64,000 nt of DNA from VAXT01 sp963698015. GTDB taxonomy: Bacteria > Actinomycetota > Thermoleophilia > Gaiellales > Gaiellaceae. Made by a program: the position numbers and the translations under genes. Of this stretch, positions 33,009-41,726 are shown one piece after another. The notes beneath the pieces were generated by a model that did no database searches, was not told where the DNA came from, and worked only from the letters and a program-made list of their open reading frames with translations. The DNA is taken from positions 620,001 to 684,000 of the forward strand of contig OY969109.1 of the NCBI GenBank assembly GCA_963698015.1, in the 5' to 3' direction. How positions within the stretch are numbered: the stretch's first letter is position 1; the number at the start of each line of letters is the position of its first letter.

Positions 33009-33770
33009 TTCGTAGCACCGCCCGCCGCGACGGTCGGCCGGTCTACCGCGGCTGCCGCGGTCATGATCACGTCGGTCACGGCCTCGGGCTGGGAGATCAT
33101 GATCACGTGCGAGCCCTCGAGCTCGGTGATCGTCGCTCCGGCGCGCTCGGCCATCGAGCGGACAACGTCAGCGCCGGCCGCCGTGTCGCCGGTCGCAACG
33201 ACGGCCCAGGAGGGCTTGGACTTCCACGCGGGCGGGCCCGACTGCTCCGAGAACCCCGCCTCGGCGGCCGGGCGCTGGGTCGCGGCCATGACGGCGGTCT
33301 GGTGGGCCGGCAGGTCGGCGGCGAACGCGTCGCGGAACTTGGCCGGGTCGATCGCGAACTCGGTCGCCGTGCCGCCGTTGCTCGGATACTGGAGCGGGAC
33401 GAGCGCGCTCATCAGGACGCTGTCCTTGGAGTCGCCCTCGATCCCGCCCAAGCGTCTCGCCCTCGTCGGGGGCGAAGGCGGCGACATAGACGAGGCCGAC
33501 GACGTTCTCCGCATCGGTCGCGGCGTTCGAGATCACGGCGCCGCCGTAGGAGTGGCCGACCGCCAGCACGGGGCCGGGGATCTGTTGGAAGAAGCTGGCG
33601 ATGTAGGCGGAGTCGATCGAGATCCCGCGCAGCGGGTTCGGCGGCGCCGCCACCTCGATTTTCCTTGCTTGCAGGTGCTCGACGACCGCGCTCCAGCTCG
33701 ATGCATCGGCGAAGGCGCCGTGGACGAGAACAACGGTGAGCGAGTCGGTGCTGGGCGTTGCGTCTGACAT
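33005..33770 (-). CDS. Alpha/beta hydrolase (short EstA/PnbE-like), one frameshift
   Basis: About 255 residues. MSDATPSTDSLTVVLVHGAF and the nucleophile elbow AVGHSYGGAVISNAA are in one frame up to VYVAAFAPDEGETLG. A one-base shift near 33445-33455 leads to SKDSVLMSALVPLQYP, WAVVATGDTAAGADVVRSMA (acid region) and ELEGSHVIMISQPEAV (His). Such proteins are cytoplasmic esterases often annotated as alpha/beta hydrolase. It ends in a TTGA overlap with the redoxin gene and begins 13 nt after the next hydrolase, within the ten-gene run. Confidence 0.8.
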
Positions 33771-33783
33771 GTGAGCTCCTTCG

Positions 33784-34740
33784 TTAGTCGGTGATGACGT
33801 CGGTGACAGCTTTGGCGAAAGCTTCCGGTGCTTCTTGTGGGAGGTTGTGACCGATGCCGCCCTCGATCGTCCGGTGCGAATACGCGCCTGAGAACTTCCC
33901 GGCATAGGCACTCGGATCGGGATGTGGGGCGCCGTTGGCGTCGCCCTCGAGAGTGATCGTCGGCACGGTGATCGTTGGTGCAGCGGCGAGCCGTTGCTCG
34001 AGCTCGTCGTATTCCGCCTCGCCTTCCGCGACCCCGAGCCGCCAGCGGTAGTTGTGGATCGCGATCGCGACGTGATCCGGGTTGTCGAACGACGCCGCGC
34101 TGCGCTCGAAGGTCGCGTCGTCGAAGTTCCACTTCGGCGAAGCCGTCCGCCAGATCAGCTTCGCGAACTCGCGCGTGTACTTCTCATAGCCCGCGCGGCC
34201 GCGTTCGGTCGCGAAGTAGAACTGGTACCACCACTGGAGCTCGGCCTCCGGCGGCAACGGCTGCTTGTTGGCTTCCTGGCTTCCGATCAGATACCCGCTC
34301 ACGGAGACATGCCCCGTGCAGCGCTCGGGCCAGAGGGCTGCGACGAGGTTGGCCGTCCGCGCTCCCCAGTCGAAGCCGGCCACGATCGCCTGGTCGATCT
34401 CGAGCGCGTCCATGAGTGCGATCGCGTCGAGCACGAGCGCCGCTTGCTGGCCGTTTCGAAGCGTGTTGTCGGATAGAAAGCGCGTCGTCCCGTAGCCGCG
34501 CAGGTAGGGGACGATCGAGCGGTAGCCCTCGGCCGCGAGCATGGGCGCAACCTCGGCGTAGCTGTGGATGTCGTACGGCCAGCCGTGCAGGAGCAGCACG
34601 GCGGGGCCGTCGGCGGGGCCTGCCTCGGCGTAGCCGACGTTCAGGACGCCCGCGTCGACCTGCTTGAGCGGGCCGAGCGACGTGGTCTTCTCGGTCGTGT
34701 CCGTCTTCGTGGCGGTGGTGCTCGTCATCTCGTTCGTCAT
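33784..34740 (-). CDS. Alpha/beta hydrolase of the epoxide hydrolase/haloalkane dehalogenase group
   Basis: 318 residues. A Thr-rich N-terminus precedes the hydrolase fold: VLLLHGWPYDIHSYAEVAP (oxyanion HGWP), the nucleophile Asp in VAGFDWGARTANLVAALW and the His in GGIGHNLPQEAPEAF. An Asp nucleophile followed by W is typical of soluble epoxide hydrolases and dehalogenases. Lid residues include YQFYFATERGRAGY. ATGA overlap with the upstream M50 gene. Together with the three EHN hydrolases this gives five hydrolases of one fold in 7.6 kb. Confidence 0.85.
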   Translation of the reverse strand: MTNEMTSTTATKTDTTEKTTSLGPLKQVDAGVLNVGYAEAGPADGPAVLLLHGWPYDIHSYAEVAPMLAAEGYRSIVPYLRGYGTTRFLSDNTLRNGQQAALVLDAIALMDALEIDQAIVAGFDWGARTANLVAALWPERCTGHVSVSGYLIGSQEANKQPLPPEAELQWWYQFYFATERGRAGYEKYTREFAKLIWRTASPKWNFDDATFERSAASFDNPDHVAIAIHNYRWRLGVAEGEAEYDELEQRLAAAPTITVPTITLEGDANGAPHPDPSAYAGKFSGAYSHRTIEGGIGHNLPQEAPEAFAKAVTDVITD

Positions 34741-35936
34741 GTCGGCCGGGGTGAAGGTGCCTTGGCCGGGCTTCGGCCAACTTCGAGCGCTCGTGCGATG
34801 TCGGTGATCGACAGCAGCCCGGCCAGGTGTCCATCGTCCACCACGAGCCCACGATTCCCCGTCGGTGCGGACAGCTCCTCGAGGGCGTCCACGGCCGTCT
34901 CGTCCTCGGTGAGCAGCGGGACGTCGTCGAGCGGGAACATCGTGTCCCGCACGCGTCGCGTATCCCAGTCGGAGCGGGGAACAGCGGCGACCGAGGCGAA
35001 GGCGAGGAGGCCAACCGGCCTGTCCCCCTCGAGGACGGGATAGGTGGTGAACCTGTGCGACCCGGCGACGTCATCCATGAAGCGCCCGATCGTCGAGTCG
35101 GCGTCGACGGTAACGGGGTGGCGCACCATCAGATCGCGAACACGGAGGCCACCGAGTGCCTGCTCCGTCGCGACGTAGCGCGCCTCTGCCCTGGCGCCCT
35201 GGAGGAGGAACCAGCCGATGAAGGCGAGCCAGGCGCCGCTGAACGATCCCTCGAAGACGAACATGGCAAGGCCGAGCGCGATGAACAGGTAGGCGAAAAC
35301 CTGGCCGACCTCCGATGCGACCCGGGTCGCCCAGGCGAAATCCCCTTTCGCCCGCCAGAGCAGGGCATGCAGCACGCGCCCGCCGTCCAGCGGCGCAGCC
35401 GGCAGCAGGTTGAAGGCGGCCAGGATGAGGTTGATGTAGCCGAGCCAAGCGGCGACCCCGTCGACGGCGCTGGGCGCGCCCGCAATCGCGATCAAGACGA
35501 ACAGAATGCCCAGGCCGATCGAGACGAGTGGCCCCGAGGCGGCAACCCGGAACTCGACGCCGGGACTCTTGAACCGACCGTTGAGCTGCGACACGCCGCC
35601 GAACAGCCAGAGCGTGATCGAGTCGACCTCGATTCCTTCTCGGCGGGCCACCCACGAGTGCCCGAGCTCGTGCAGCGCGATCGACGCCAGGAACAGCAGG
35701 GACGCGACGACCGCCATCCCGAGGTACGTGTTGTGGGACAGGCCAGGGTTCTGGCGCGGGAAAACGCCATCCGTCAGCGACCAGACGATCAGCGCGACGA
35801 CCGCGAGCAGGCTCCAGTTGAGCCGAAGCTCGACGCCGCCGAAACGGCCGATCGTGAGGTTCCCGTTCATCCCCTGGTTCTTGCGCTTCGCTACGCCGGT
35901 GCCGGTATTCGGATCTCTGAGCGGTTCGCTAGCCAT
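34737..35936 (-). CDS. Site-2 protease (M50) with two C-terminal CBS domains
   Basis: 399 residues. The zinc motif HELGH is in SIALHELGHSWVARREGIEV, and the third ligand is in FNLLPAAPLDGGRVLHALLW. Six or so membrane helices precede a pair of CBS domains (about residues 265-390: LRVRDLMVRHPVTVDADSTI and RRVRDTMFPLDDVPLLTEDE ... HLAGLLSITDIARAL), which commonly bind adenosine nucleotides. This is the Rip3/YUP8-like class of intramembrane proteases that release anti-sigma factors or transcription factors. No membrane-bound anti-sigma factor is encoded nearby, so its substrate is unknown. It lies 3 nt after the cupin gene. Confidence 0.9.
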   Translation of the reverse strand: MASEPLRDPNTGTGVAKRKNQGMNGNLTIGRFGGVELRLNWSLLAVVALIVWSLTDGVFPRQNPGLSHNTYLGMAVVASLLFLASIALHELGHSWVARREGIEVDSITLWLFGGVSQLNGRFKSPGVEFRVAASGPLVSIGLGILFVLIAIAGAPSAVDGVAAWLGYINLILAAFNLLPAAPLDGGRVLHALLWRAKGDFAWATRVASEVGQVFAYLFIALGLAMFVFEGSFSGAWLAFIGWFLLQGARAEARYVATEQALGGLRVRDLMVRHPVTVDADSTIGRFMDDVAGSHRFTTYPVLEGDRPVGLLAFASVAAVPRSDWDTRRVRDTMFPLDDVPLLTEDETAVDALEELSAPTGNRGLVVDDGHLAGLLSITDIARALEVGRSPAKAPSPRPT

Positions 35937-35939
35937 CGC

Positions 35940-36293
35940 TCACTCGGCCAGCACGAGCAGGGGCTTGCCCTTCTCGACGAAATAGGTCGCGAGCTCCGCA
36001 GCGTTCCCGGCGCCGACATTCTTCACCGAGTGGACCGTCTCGGCCGGGACGAAGAAGACGTCGCCCGCCTGGAGAGTCGTCGGCGATTCCCGCTCGACTT
36101 CGTACTCCAGCGAGCCTTCGAGGACGTAGATGATCTCCTCGCCCGGATGCTTGTGCCTGATCGGCGGCGCCTCCGGAGCGATGTCGACACGGTTCTGGAC
36201 GACCTCGCGTCCGGGGGCGCTGAGATCGCGCTGCTGGAGGTCCGTGCGTGTGAGTCCCGGTACCTGCTGCGTCGCCGTTTCGCTGGTGCTCAT
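35940..36293 (-). CDS. Cupin_2-domain protein
   Basis: 117 residues. The ATG at 36293 is chosen over the GTG at 36299 because AGGAGG stands 5 nt before it. Cupin motif 1 is PIRHKHPGEEIIYVLEGSLE (H-x-H, E) and motif 2 is AGDVFFVPAETVHSVKNVG, so one metal site with three His and one Glu. The core is single-domain; the ligand could be a small oxidant or metabolite. Sits between the M50 and BI-1 genes, 3 nt from each. Confidence 0.85.
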   Translation of the reverse strand: MSTSETATQQVPGLTRTDLQQRDLSAPGREVVQNRVDIAPEAPPIRHKHPGEEIIYVLEGSLEYEVERESPTTLQAGDVFFVPAETVHSVKNVGAGNAAELATYFVEKGKPLLVLAE

Positions 36294-36302
36294 GGCCACC
36301 TC

Positions 36303-36953
36303 CTAGTTCCGGTTGAACAGGTTGAGGAAGAGCAGGAACACGTTCAGGACGTCGAGGAAGATCGAGGCGGCGAGCTGCGGCGCAGCGCGGATGTCCTGAG
36401 TCCGCCTGAGACGCTGGAAGTCGTACAGCGTGAACCCCGCGAAGATCACCAGGCCTGCGATCGCGTAGATCAATGCGCCGTTCGGGATGTTCACGAAGAT
36501 GGTCACGATCCCGAAGACGATCAGCACAAGGAGCGCCCAGAAGCACACCCGGGCGAGCCCTGACAAGTCCCGGCGCGTTGCGTAACCGGCCGTGCCGAAG
36601 CCGGCGATGAAGAGCGCCGTCGCCCCGCCCGCCTGCCACACCGACTGCGGATTCGTCGAGGCGTAGTACGCGATCGTCGGCGCGGTTCCCACTCCGACGA
36701 GGAGGCCGAACCCGAAGAGCAGGCCGACCGCGAGCTGCTCGGAGCGGGAGACCGCGAAGTTGATCCCGATCAGGAGCCCGAAGCTCGCGATGTACGCGAC
36801 GAAGCCCCATCCGTAGGAGAGATCGCGCCCGAGGTACGCGCCGAGCGCGAAGAGGCCCGCGGTGACCGCCACGAGCCCCATCGTCTGGCCGAACAGCGCA
36901 CGCGCCTGATCTCGCGCGGCAATCGGCGGGAAAGCGGTTTCGTAGGTGCTCAC
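36303..36953 (-). CDS. Bax inhibitor-1/YccA-family membrane protein
   Basis: 216 residues with seven hydrophobic segments. BI-1 features include the N-terminal FGQTMGLVAVTAGLFALGAY and the C-terminal GFTLYDFQRLRR with LDVLNVFLLFLNLF, providing the paired aspartates that gate calcium leak in the structurally studied bacterial homologue. It is likely a pH-sensitive channel or FtsH-modulating protein of the inner membrane. The GTG start is within the minus-strand run, 33 nt after an epoxide hydrolase gene. Confidence 0.88.
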   Translation of the reverse strand: MSTYETAFPPIAARDQARALFGQTMGLVAVTAGLFALGAYLGRDLSYGWGFVAYIASFGLLIGINFAVSRSEQLAVGLLFGFGLLVGVGTAPTIAYYASTNPQSVWQAGGATALFIAGFGTAGYATRRDLSGLARVCFWALLVLIVFGIVTIFVNIPNGALIYAIAGLVIFAGFTLYDFQRLRRTQDIRAAPQLAASIFLDVLNVFLLFLNLFNRN

Positions 36954-36986
36954 GAGCCCGACCGCACCGCTACCCGGTCAGGCGCT

Positions 36987-38180
36987 TCATCGCAGGGACC
37001 TGAACGCGGCTCGCACCTCGGTCGCGAAGATCTCCGGCTCCTCCCACGCGGCGAAGTGCCCGCCCTTGGCGGCCTCGTTGTAGTACGTGAGGTTGGGGTA
37101 CCCCAGCTCGGCCCAGGTGCGCGGAGCCACGAAGATCTCGCCGGGGAACGCGGTGAAGCCGATGACCGGCAGCGACGCAGGCGGAGGAGTCTGGCCGGCT
37201 TCCGCAGCTGCGGCCTGGGCCTGTCCGCTCTCCCAGTACGACCGTGCCGCCGACGCCCCAGTTCCCGTCAGCCAGTAGAGCGTGATGTTGTCGAGGATGT
37301 GGTCCCGGGTGAGATTGCCCGAGGGCTTTCCGTCGACGAAGGCACTCGCGATCTTGTAGTAGCTGTCGGTGTCGTGGTCGAGCATCCAGGCGGCCATGGC
37401 CACCGGTGAGTCCAGCAGTGCGTACCCGATCGTCTGGGGTCGCGTGGCCTGCTCCAGGAAGTAGCCGCGTCCGCTCGTGTTGAACGTGTTCGCCTGTTCG
37501 AGCGCGGCCTTTTCCTCGTCGGTGTTTCCCGGCATGGGGCTGCCGCCGAGGGCCGGCACGAGAAGGTTCGTGTGGATGCCGACGAGCCCCTCTGGCGCCA
37601 AACGGCCCATCGCATCGGTGATCGCCGCGCCGACGTCGCCGCCCTGGGCCACGTAGCGCGTGTAGCCGAGGCGGTTCATCAACTCCGGCCAGGCCTCTGC
37701 CACGCGGCCGGCCCACCAGCCGAGCTCGGCCGGCTCGGCGGAAAACCCGTACCCGGGCACGGAGGGCAGCACGAGGTCGAACGCGTCCTCGGCGGTTCCG
37801 CCGTGAGCCGTCGGATCGGTGAGCGGGCCGACGGTCTCGAGCAGCTCGATCACCGAGCCCGGCCAGCCGTGGGTCATGATCAGCGGCAGCGCGTTCTCGT
37901 GCTCCGACTTGACGTGGATGAAGTGGATCTCGATCCCGTCGATCTCGGTCGTGAACTGGGGAAGAGCGTTGAGCTTCGCCTCGGCCTTGCGCCAGTCGTA
38001 GTCGGTCTCCCAGTAGCGGGCGAGCTCCTGCAGGGCTTTCAGCTGCACGCCCTGGGAGCGATCGTCGACGAGCTCCTTCGTCGGCCAGCGCGTCGCGGAG
38101 ATGCGGCGCCGCAGGTCGGCGAGCTTCTCGTCCGGAATGTCGACCTGGAAGGTCTGGATGTCGGTCTGAACGGTGCTCAT
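36987..38180 (-). CDS. Epoxide hydrolase, EHN type (paralogue 3 of 3)
   Basis: 397 residues. The N-terminal EHN domain (IPDEKLADLRRRISATRWP) precedes the alpha/beta hydrolase core: HGWPGSVIELLETVGPLTDP (oxyanion), nucleophile Asp in VAQGGDVGAAITDAMGR, lid tyrosines near NITLYWLTGTGASAARSYWE, and the catalytic His in KGGHFAAWEEPEIFA. Catalysis would open epoxides to diols. The residue after the nucleophile is V where W is usual. The ATG overlaps the stop of paralogue 2 (ATGA). Confidence 0.9.
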   Translation of the reverse strand: MSTVQTDIQTFQVDIPDEKLADLRRRISATRWPTKELVDDRSQGVQLKALQELARYWETDYDWRKAEAKLNALPQFTTEIDGIEIHFIHVKSEHENALPLIMTHGWPGSVIELLETVGPLTDPTAHGGTAEDAFDLVLPSVPGYGFSAEPAELGWWAGRVAEAWPELMNRLGYTRYVAQGGDVGAAITDAMGRLAPEGLVGIHTNLLVPALGGSPMPGNTDEEKAALEQANTFNTSGRGYFLEQATRPQTIGYALLDSPVAMAAWMLDHDTDSYYKIASAFVDGKPSGNLTRDHILDNITLYWLTGTGASAARSYWESGQAQAAAAEAGQTPPPASLPVIGFTAFPGEIFVAPRTWAELGYPNLTYYNEAAKGGHFAAWEEPEIFATEVRAAFRSLR

Positions 38181-39397
38181 GAAGCGCTCCCTTCGTTGCG
38201 GAGTGTCTTGAACGCGGCGCGCATCTCGGTCGCGAAGATCTCCGGCTCCTCCCAGGCGGCGAAGTGCCCGCCCTTCTCGGCCTCGTTGTAGTAGATGAGG
38301 TCGTGGTAGGCGTGCTTCACCCAGTGCCGTGGCGCCTGGAAGAGCTCGCCCGGAAAGACCGTGTAGGCGACCGGGATCCTGACGTGCGGCGGCGGGTCCT
38401 TCAACGCGGCCTTGGAAGCCCGTCCGGTCTCCCAGTACAACCGCGACGTCGAGGCGCCGGTGCCCGTCAGCCAGTACAGCGTGATGTTGTCGAGGATCTG
38501 GTCGCGGGTGAGATTGCCCGAGGGTTGCCCTTCCAAGAAGGCGCGCGAGATCTTCTCGTAGCTGTCGGCGTCGTGGTCGAGCATCCAGGCCGCGAGCCCG
38601 ATCGGCGAGTCCACGAGGGAGTAGCCGATCGTCTGCGGATGCTCGCCCATCTCGGCGATGTAACCCCGCATGAAGATGGCGATGACCTTGCTCAGCTCCT
38701 CGCGTTCCTCGCCGGAGAAGGCGAGCCTGAGGTTGAGAGCGGCCATCAGGAGCTCTTTGGGCGCCGCGTCCAGGAAGTTGAAGTGCACGCCGAGCAGACC
38801 GTCAGGTGCCTGACGGCCCATCGCATCGGTGACGCCGGCACCCTGGTCGCCGCCCTGGGCGACGTACCCGGTGTAGCCGAGGCGGTTCATCAGCTCGGCC
38901 CACGCCTGCCCGATGCGGCCGGAGTCCCAGCCCGCCTCGGTCGGCCCTCCCGAGAAGCCATAGCCGGGGATGGACGGGATGACGACGTCGAACGCGTCAG
39001 CCTCGGTGCCTCCGTAGGACGTCGGGTCGGTGAGCGGGCCAATGACCTCGAGCATCTCGATCACCGAGCCGGGCCAGCCGTGCGTGATGATGATCGGCAG
39101 GGCGTTCTCGTGCTCCGACTTCACGTGGATGAAGTGAATGTCGAGCCCGTCGATCTCGGTCGTGAACTGCGGCAGCTCGTTCAGCCTCGCCTCCAGTCTG
39201 CCGAAGTCGTACTCCTCGCCCCAGTAGCGCCCGAGCTCCTGCAACATCTTCGTCTGCACGCCTTGCGAGGCGTCTACGACGAGCTCTTTTTCGGGCCAGC
39301 GCGTCGCCCGAATGCGGCGGCGCAGGTCGTCGATCTGCTCGTCCGGAATCTCGACCTCGAACGTCCGGATCTCGGTAGCGGTTTGGACCGTGCTCAT
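38177..39397 (-). CDS. Epoxide hydrolase, EHN type (paralogue 2 of 3)
   Basis: 406 residues with a TAGGAGG leader 5 nt before the ATG. EHN domain IPDEQIDDLRRRIRATRWPE; core HGWPGSVIEMLEVIGPLTDP, nucleophile in VAQGGDQGAGVTDAMGR (Q after Asp), LDNITLYWLTGTGASTSRLY and KGGHFAAWEEPEIFATE. Highly similar to paralogues 1 and 3 over the whole length, especially the C-terminal third. It begins 12 nt after paralogue 1. Confidence 0.9.
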   Translation of the reverse strand: MSTVQTATEIRTFEVEIPDEQIDDLRRRIRATRWPEKELVVDASQGVQTKMLQELGRYWGEEYDFGRLEARLNELPQFTTEIDGLDIHFIHVKSEHENALPIIITHGWPGSVIEMLEVIGPLTDPTSYGGTEADAFDVVIPSIPGYGFSGGPTEAGWDSGRIGQAWAELMNRLGYTGYVAQGGDQGAGVTDAMGRQAPDGLLGVHFNFLDAAPKELLMAALNLRLAFSGEEREELSKVIAIFMRGYIAEMGEHPQTIGYSLVDSPIGLAAWMLDHDADSYEKISRAFLEGQPSGNLTRDQILDNITLYWLTGTGASTSRLYWETGRASKAALKDPPPHVRIPVAYTVFPGELFQAPRHWVKHAYHDLIYYNEAEKGGHFAAWEEPEIFATEMRAAFKTLRNEGSAS

Positions 39398-39409
39398 GAC
39401 TACCTCCTA

Positions 39410-40630
39410 CTAACGCAGTGATTTGAATGCGGCACGCACCTCGGTCGTGAAGATGTCCGGCTCCTGCCAGGCCGCGAAGTGGTTGCCCTCGTCGACCTCG
39501 TTGAAGTAGATGAGGTTGGGGTAGGCCTTCTCGGTCCAGCTCCGAGGCGCCTGGTAGAGCTCGTTCGGAAAGACGCTCACCGCGGCCGGGACATTGACGT
39601 TCTTGACGCCGAAGAAGTCGAGCGTGTTCTCCCAGTAGAGACGACCCGAGGAGACGCCGGTGTTCGTCACCCAGGTCATGGTGATGTTGTCGAGGACCTC
39701 GTCGCGCGTGAGGTTGCCCACGGGCTCCTCTTCGACGAATGCGCGGGAGATGTCGTCCAGGCTGCGCGCATCGTGGTCGAGCATCCACGCCGCGAGCGCG
39801 ACCGGCGAATCGGCGAGGCCGTAGAGCGTCTGCGGCCGGTGCCCCATCTCGATCGAGTAGCCGAGGCCCGTCGTGTAGAGGAAGCTCAGCCGGTCGTACG
39901 CGCGCTGTTCGTCCGGTGACAGCCCGGTCGGCGGCGGGTCGCCGGCTCCGAGCACGGTCGACGCGAGCTGCTTCGAGATCTCGGGCGGAACCGTGCCCGG
40001 CATGTTGGAGTGGATGCCCAGGAGCTCCGGCGGCGCCTTTGCACCGATCGTGTCCGTGATCTGCGCGCCCCAGTCGCCGCCCTGCGCGACGAAGCGCGCG
40101 TATCCCAGGCGCCTCATCAGCGCGATCCAGGCCTCCGCGATATGGAGCGGGTCCCAGCCGGTCGTGCTCGGCTTGCCCGAGAAGCCGTAGCCGGGTATCG
40201 ACGGCACGACCACGTCGAATGCGTCCTCAGCGTCGCCGCCGTGGGCCGTTGGGTCGGTCAGCGGGCCGATGACGTTCAGCATCTCGATCACGGAGCCGGG
40301 CCAGCCGTGCGTGATGATGATCGGCAGCGCGTCCTGGTGCGAAGAGCGCACGTGGATGAAGTGGATGTCGAGGCCGTCGATCTCGGTCAGGAACTGCGGG
40401 AACGCGTTCAGCCTCGCCTCGACCCTCCCGAAGTCGTACCCCGTGCCCCAGTAGCGAACGAGCGCCTGGATCGTCGCGAGCCGTACACCTTGCGTCTCGT
40501 CCGCGACTGTCTCCTTCTCGGGCCAGCGGGTTGCGGCGATGCGCCGGCGGAGATCGGCCAGGTCCTCGTCCGGCACGTCGACGTGAAAGGGACGTATCTC
40601 CGTGGCCGTTTCGACGGCGGTACCGCTCAT
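39410..40630 (-). CDS. Epoxide hydrolase, EHN type (paralogue 1 of 3)
   Basis: 406 residues and the first gene of the ten-gene run, with a CAGGAGG leader. EHN domain VPDEDLADLRRRIAATRWPE; core HGWPGSVIEMLNVIGPLTDP, canonical nucleophile VAQGGDWGAQITDTIGAK, LDNITMTWVTNTGVSSGRLY and EGNHFAAWQEPDIFTTE. It has the standard GGDWGA and so is the likely ancestral copy. The 79-bp gap to the divergent DUF5808 gene should contain the operon promoter; no convincing -35/-10 pair could be fixed there. Confidence 0.9.
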   Translation of the reverse strand: MSGTAVETATEIRPFHVDVPDEDLADLRRRIAATRWPEKETVADETQGVRLATIQALVRYWGTGYDFGRVEARLNAFPQFLTEIDGLDIHFIHVRSSHQDALPIIITHGWPGSVIEMLNVIGPLTDPTAHGGDAEDAFDVVVPSIPGYGFSGKPSTTGWDPLHIAEAWIALMRRLGYARFVAQGGDWGAQITDTIGAKAPPELLGIHSNMPGTVPPEISKQLASTVLGAGDPPPTGLSPDEQRAYDRLSFLYTTGLGYSIEMGHRPQTLYGLADSPVALAAWMLDHDARSLDDISRAFVEEEPVGNLTRDEVLDNITMTWVTNTGVSSGRLYWENTLDFFGVKNVNVPAAVSVFPNELYQAPRSWTEKAYPNLIYFNEVDEGNHFAAWQEPDIFTTEVRAAFKSLR

Positions 40631-40709
40631 GGCTACCTCCTGGATGTGGCGTGAGAGATTCGGTCTGCAGTCTCTGCCCGGGAGAGGTTTTGGGCATCAC
40701 CCCGAGGGG

Positions 40710-40934
40710 ATGACGCCGAACCGGCGCGCGGGCAGCGCTACCGTGGGACTCGTTGCGCAGAACGCGAACCGAACCTGGCTCGGTGTGCCGTACGACTGGC
40801 GGCAGCCGACCTGGAGACGCGTGCGATCGCGCTGGTGGAACCCGAGGTCACGGCGACTGGTCACGCCGAAGAGCTTCGGCTGGGGCTACGACATCAACCT
40901 CGCGGCGCTCCTTCGGCGGCTCCGGCTGCGCTGA
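40710..40934 (+). CDS. DUF5808-type small protein
   Basis: 74 residues from an ATG preceded by GAGGGG. The sequence after the first 20 residues, WLGVPYDWRQPTWRRVRSRW then FGWGYDINLAALLRRL, matches the DUF5808 pattern (a short basic, Trp-rich module usually found at the end of membrane proteins). It has no membrane segment here. It runs divergently from the epoxide-hydrolase operon and may be controlled with it. Function unknown. Confidence 0.75.
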   Translation: MTPNRRAGSATVGLVAQNANRTWLGVPYDWRQPTWRRVRSRWWNPRSRRLVTPKSFGWGYDINLAALLRRLRLR

Positions 40935-40937
40935 CGG

Positions 40938-41411
40938 TCAGGGCTTCCAGATCATCAGCACGAACGCCAGGAAAATCGCCCCGGCCGCGGCGTAGTTCAG
41001 CGCCGAAGCGCGCGGATCGTCCAGGAGCTTGCGCAGCTCGACGCTCGGCGCGTCGCCGTCGCGGGCGAGCTGCTCCCCGAGGAACCGCGCCCGCTTCGGC
41101 TGCTGCCCGCCGAGCCAGCCGAGGACGAACGCAGCGAGAAGCAGGATGAGCCCCGCAAGGATCCAGCCGTCGCCCAGCGAGTAGAAGCCGTCCGACTCGC
41201 CGATCAGCCAGAAGCCGCCGATCAGTACGAACACACCGCCGGCCGCGACGAACAGCACGCCGATCCTGGTAGGCCCGAGGAGCAACGCAACTTGAGAGGG
41301 GCGCTCATGCCGACGCGCTGCCGCGTACAGCACTCCTGCGATCGACATCCCCGAGAAGAGGAAGACGACGCCCGTGAGATGCACGAGCAAGGCCAGGTCG
41401 TGTCCGCTCAC
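40938..41411 (-). CDS. Four-helix membrane protein (DUF2269-like)
   Basis: 157 residues from a GTG (VSGHDLALLVHLTGVVFLFS). Four hydrophobic segments are spaced as in DUF2269-type proteins, with a conserved His in the first helix and a basic loop (RRHERPSQVALLLGPTRIG). The end is AGAIFLAFVLMIWKP. An upstream CAGAGT lies 7 nt before the start. It ends 3 nt from the convergent DUF5808 stop. Function unknown. Confidence 0.7.
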   Translation of the reverse strand: MSGHDLALLVHLTGVVFLFSGMSIAGVLYAAARRHERPSQVALLLGPTRIGVLFVAAGGVFVLIGGFWLIGESDGFYSLGDGWILAGLILLLAAFVLGWLGGQQPKRARFLGEQLARDGDAPSVELRKLLDDPRASALNYAAAGAIFLAFVLMIWKP

Positions 41412-41453
41412 CCCTGGCACTCTGTCAGAGCCGTCCCCCGGGGAGAGGAGCAG

Positions 41454-41699
41454 ATGAGCCAGGTCATCCAGGTCGTCGGCGCGCTTGCGATCCTGGCCGC
41501 GTTCGTCGCGGCACAGGTCGGCGTCTTCGACGTCCGTTCGTGGACGTACCTCTGGCTCAACTTCGTCGGCGCGCTGGTGCTCGGGATCGCCGCGTGGCAC
41601 GAGCGCCAGTACGGCTTCCTGCTCCTCGAAGGCGTCTGGACCGTGGTCTCGGCCTGGGGGCTCGTAACCCGCGCGCGTGGCGCCACCGCCCGCTCGTAG
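41454..41699 (+). CDS. CBU_0592-like small membrane protein
   Basis: 81 residues. Three hydrophobic segments: VIQVVGALAILAAFVAAQVG, YLWLNFVGALVLGIAAW and YGFLLLEGVWTVVSAWGLV. The pattern (LxLNFVG, GFLLLEGVW) is that of the CBU_0592 family found widely in bacteria. It has a GAGGAG leader and starts divergently 42 nt from the DUF2269-like gene. Role unknown. Confidence 0.8.
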   Translation: MSQVIQVVGALAILAAFVAAQVGVFDVRSWTYLWLNFVGALVLGIAAWHERQYGFLLLEGVWTVVSAWGLVTRARGATARS

Positions 41700-41726
41700 C
41701 ACGCGAAGCAATCCCTGCTCGGGGTC

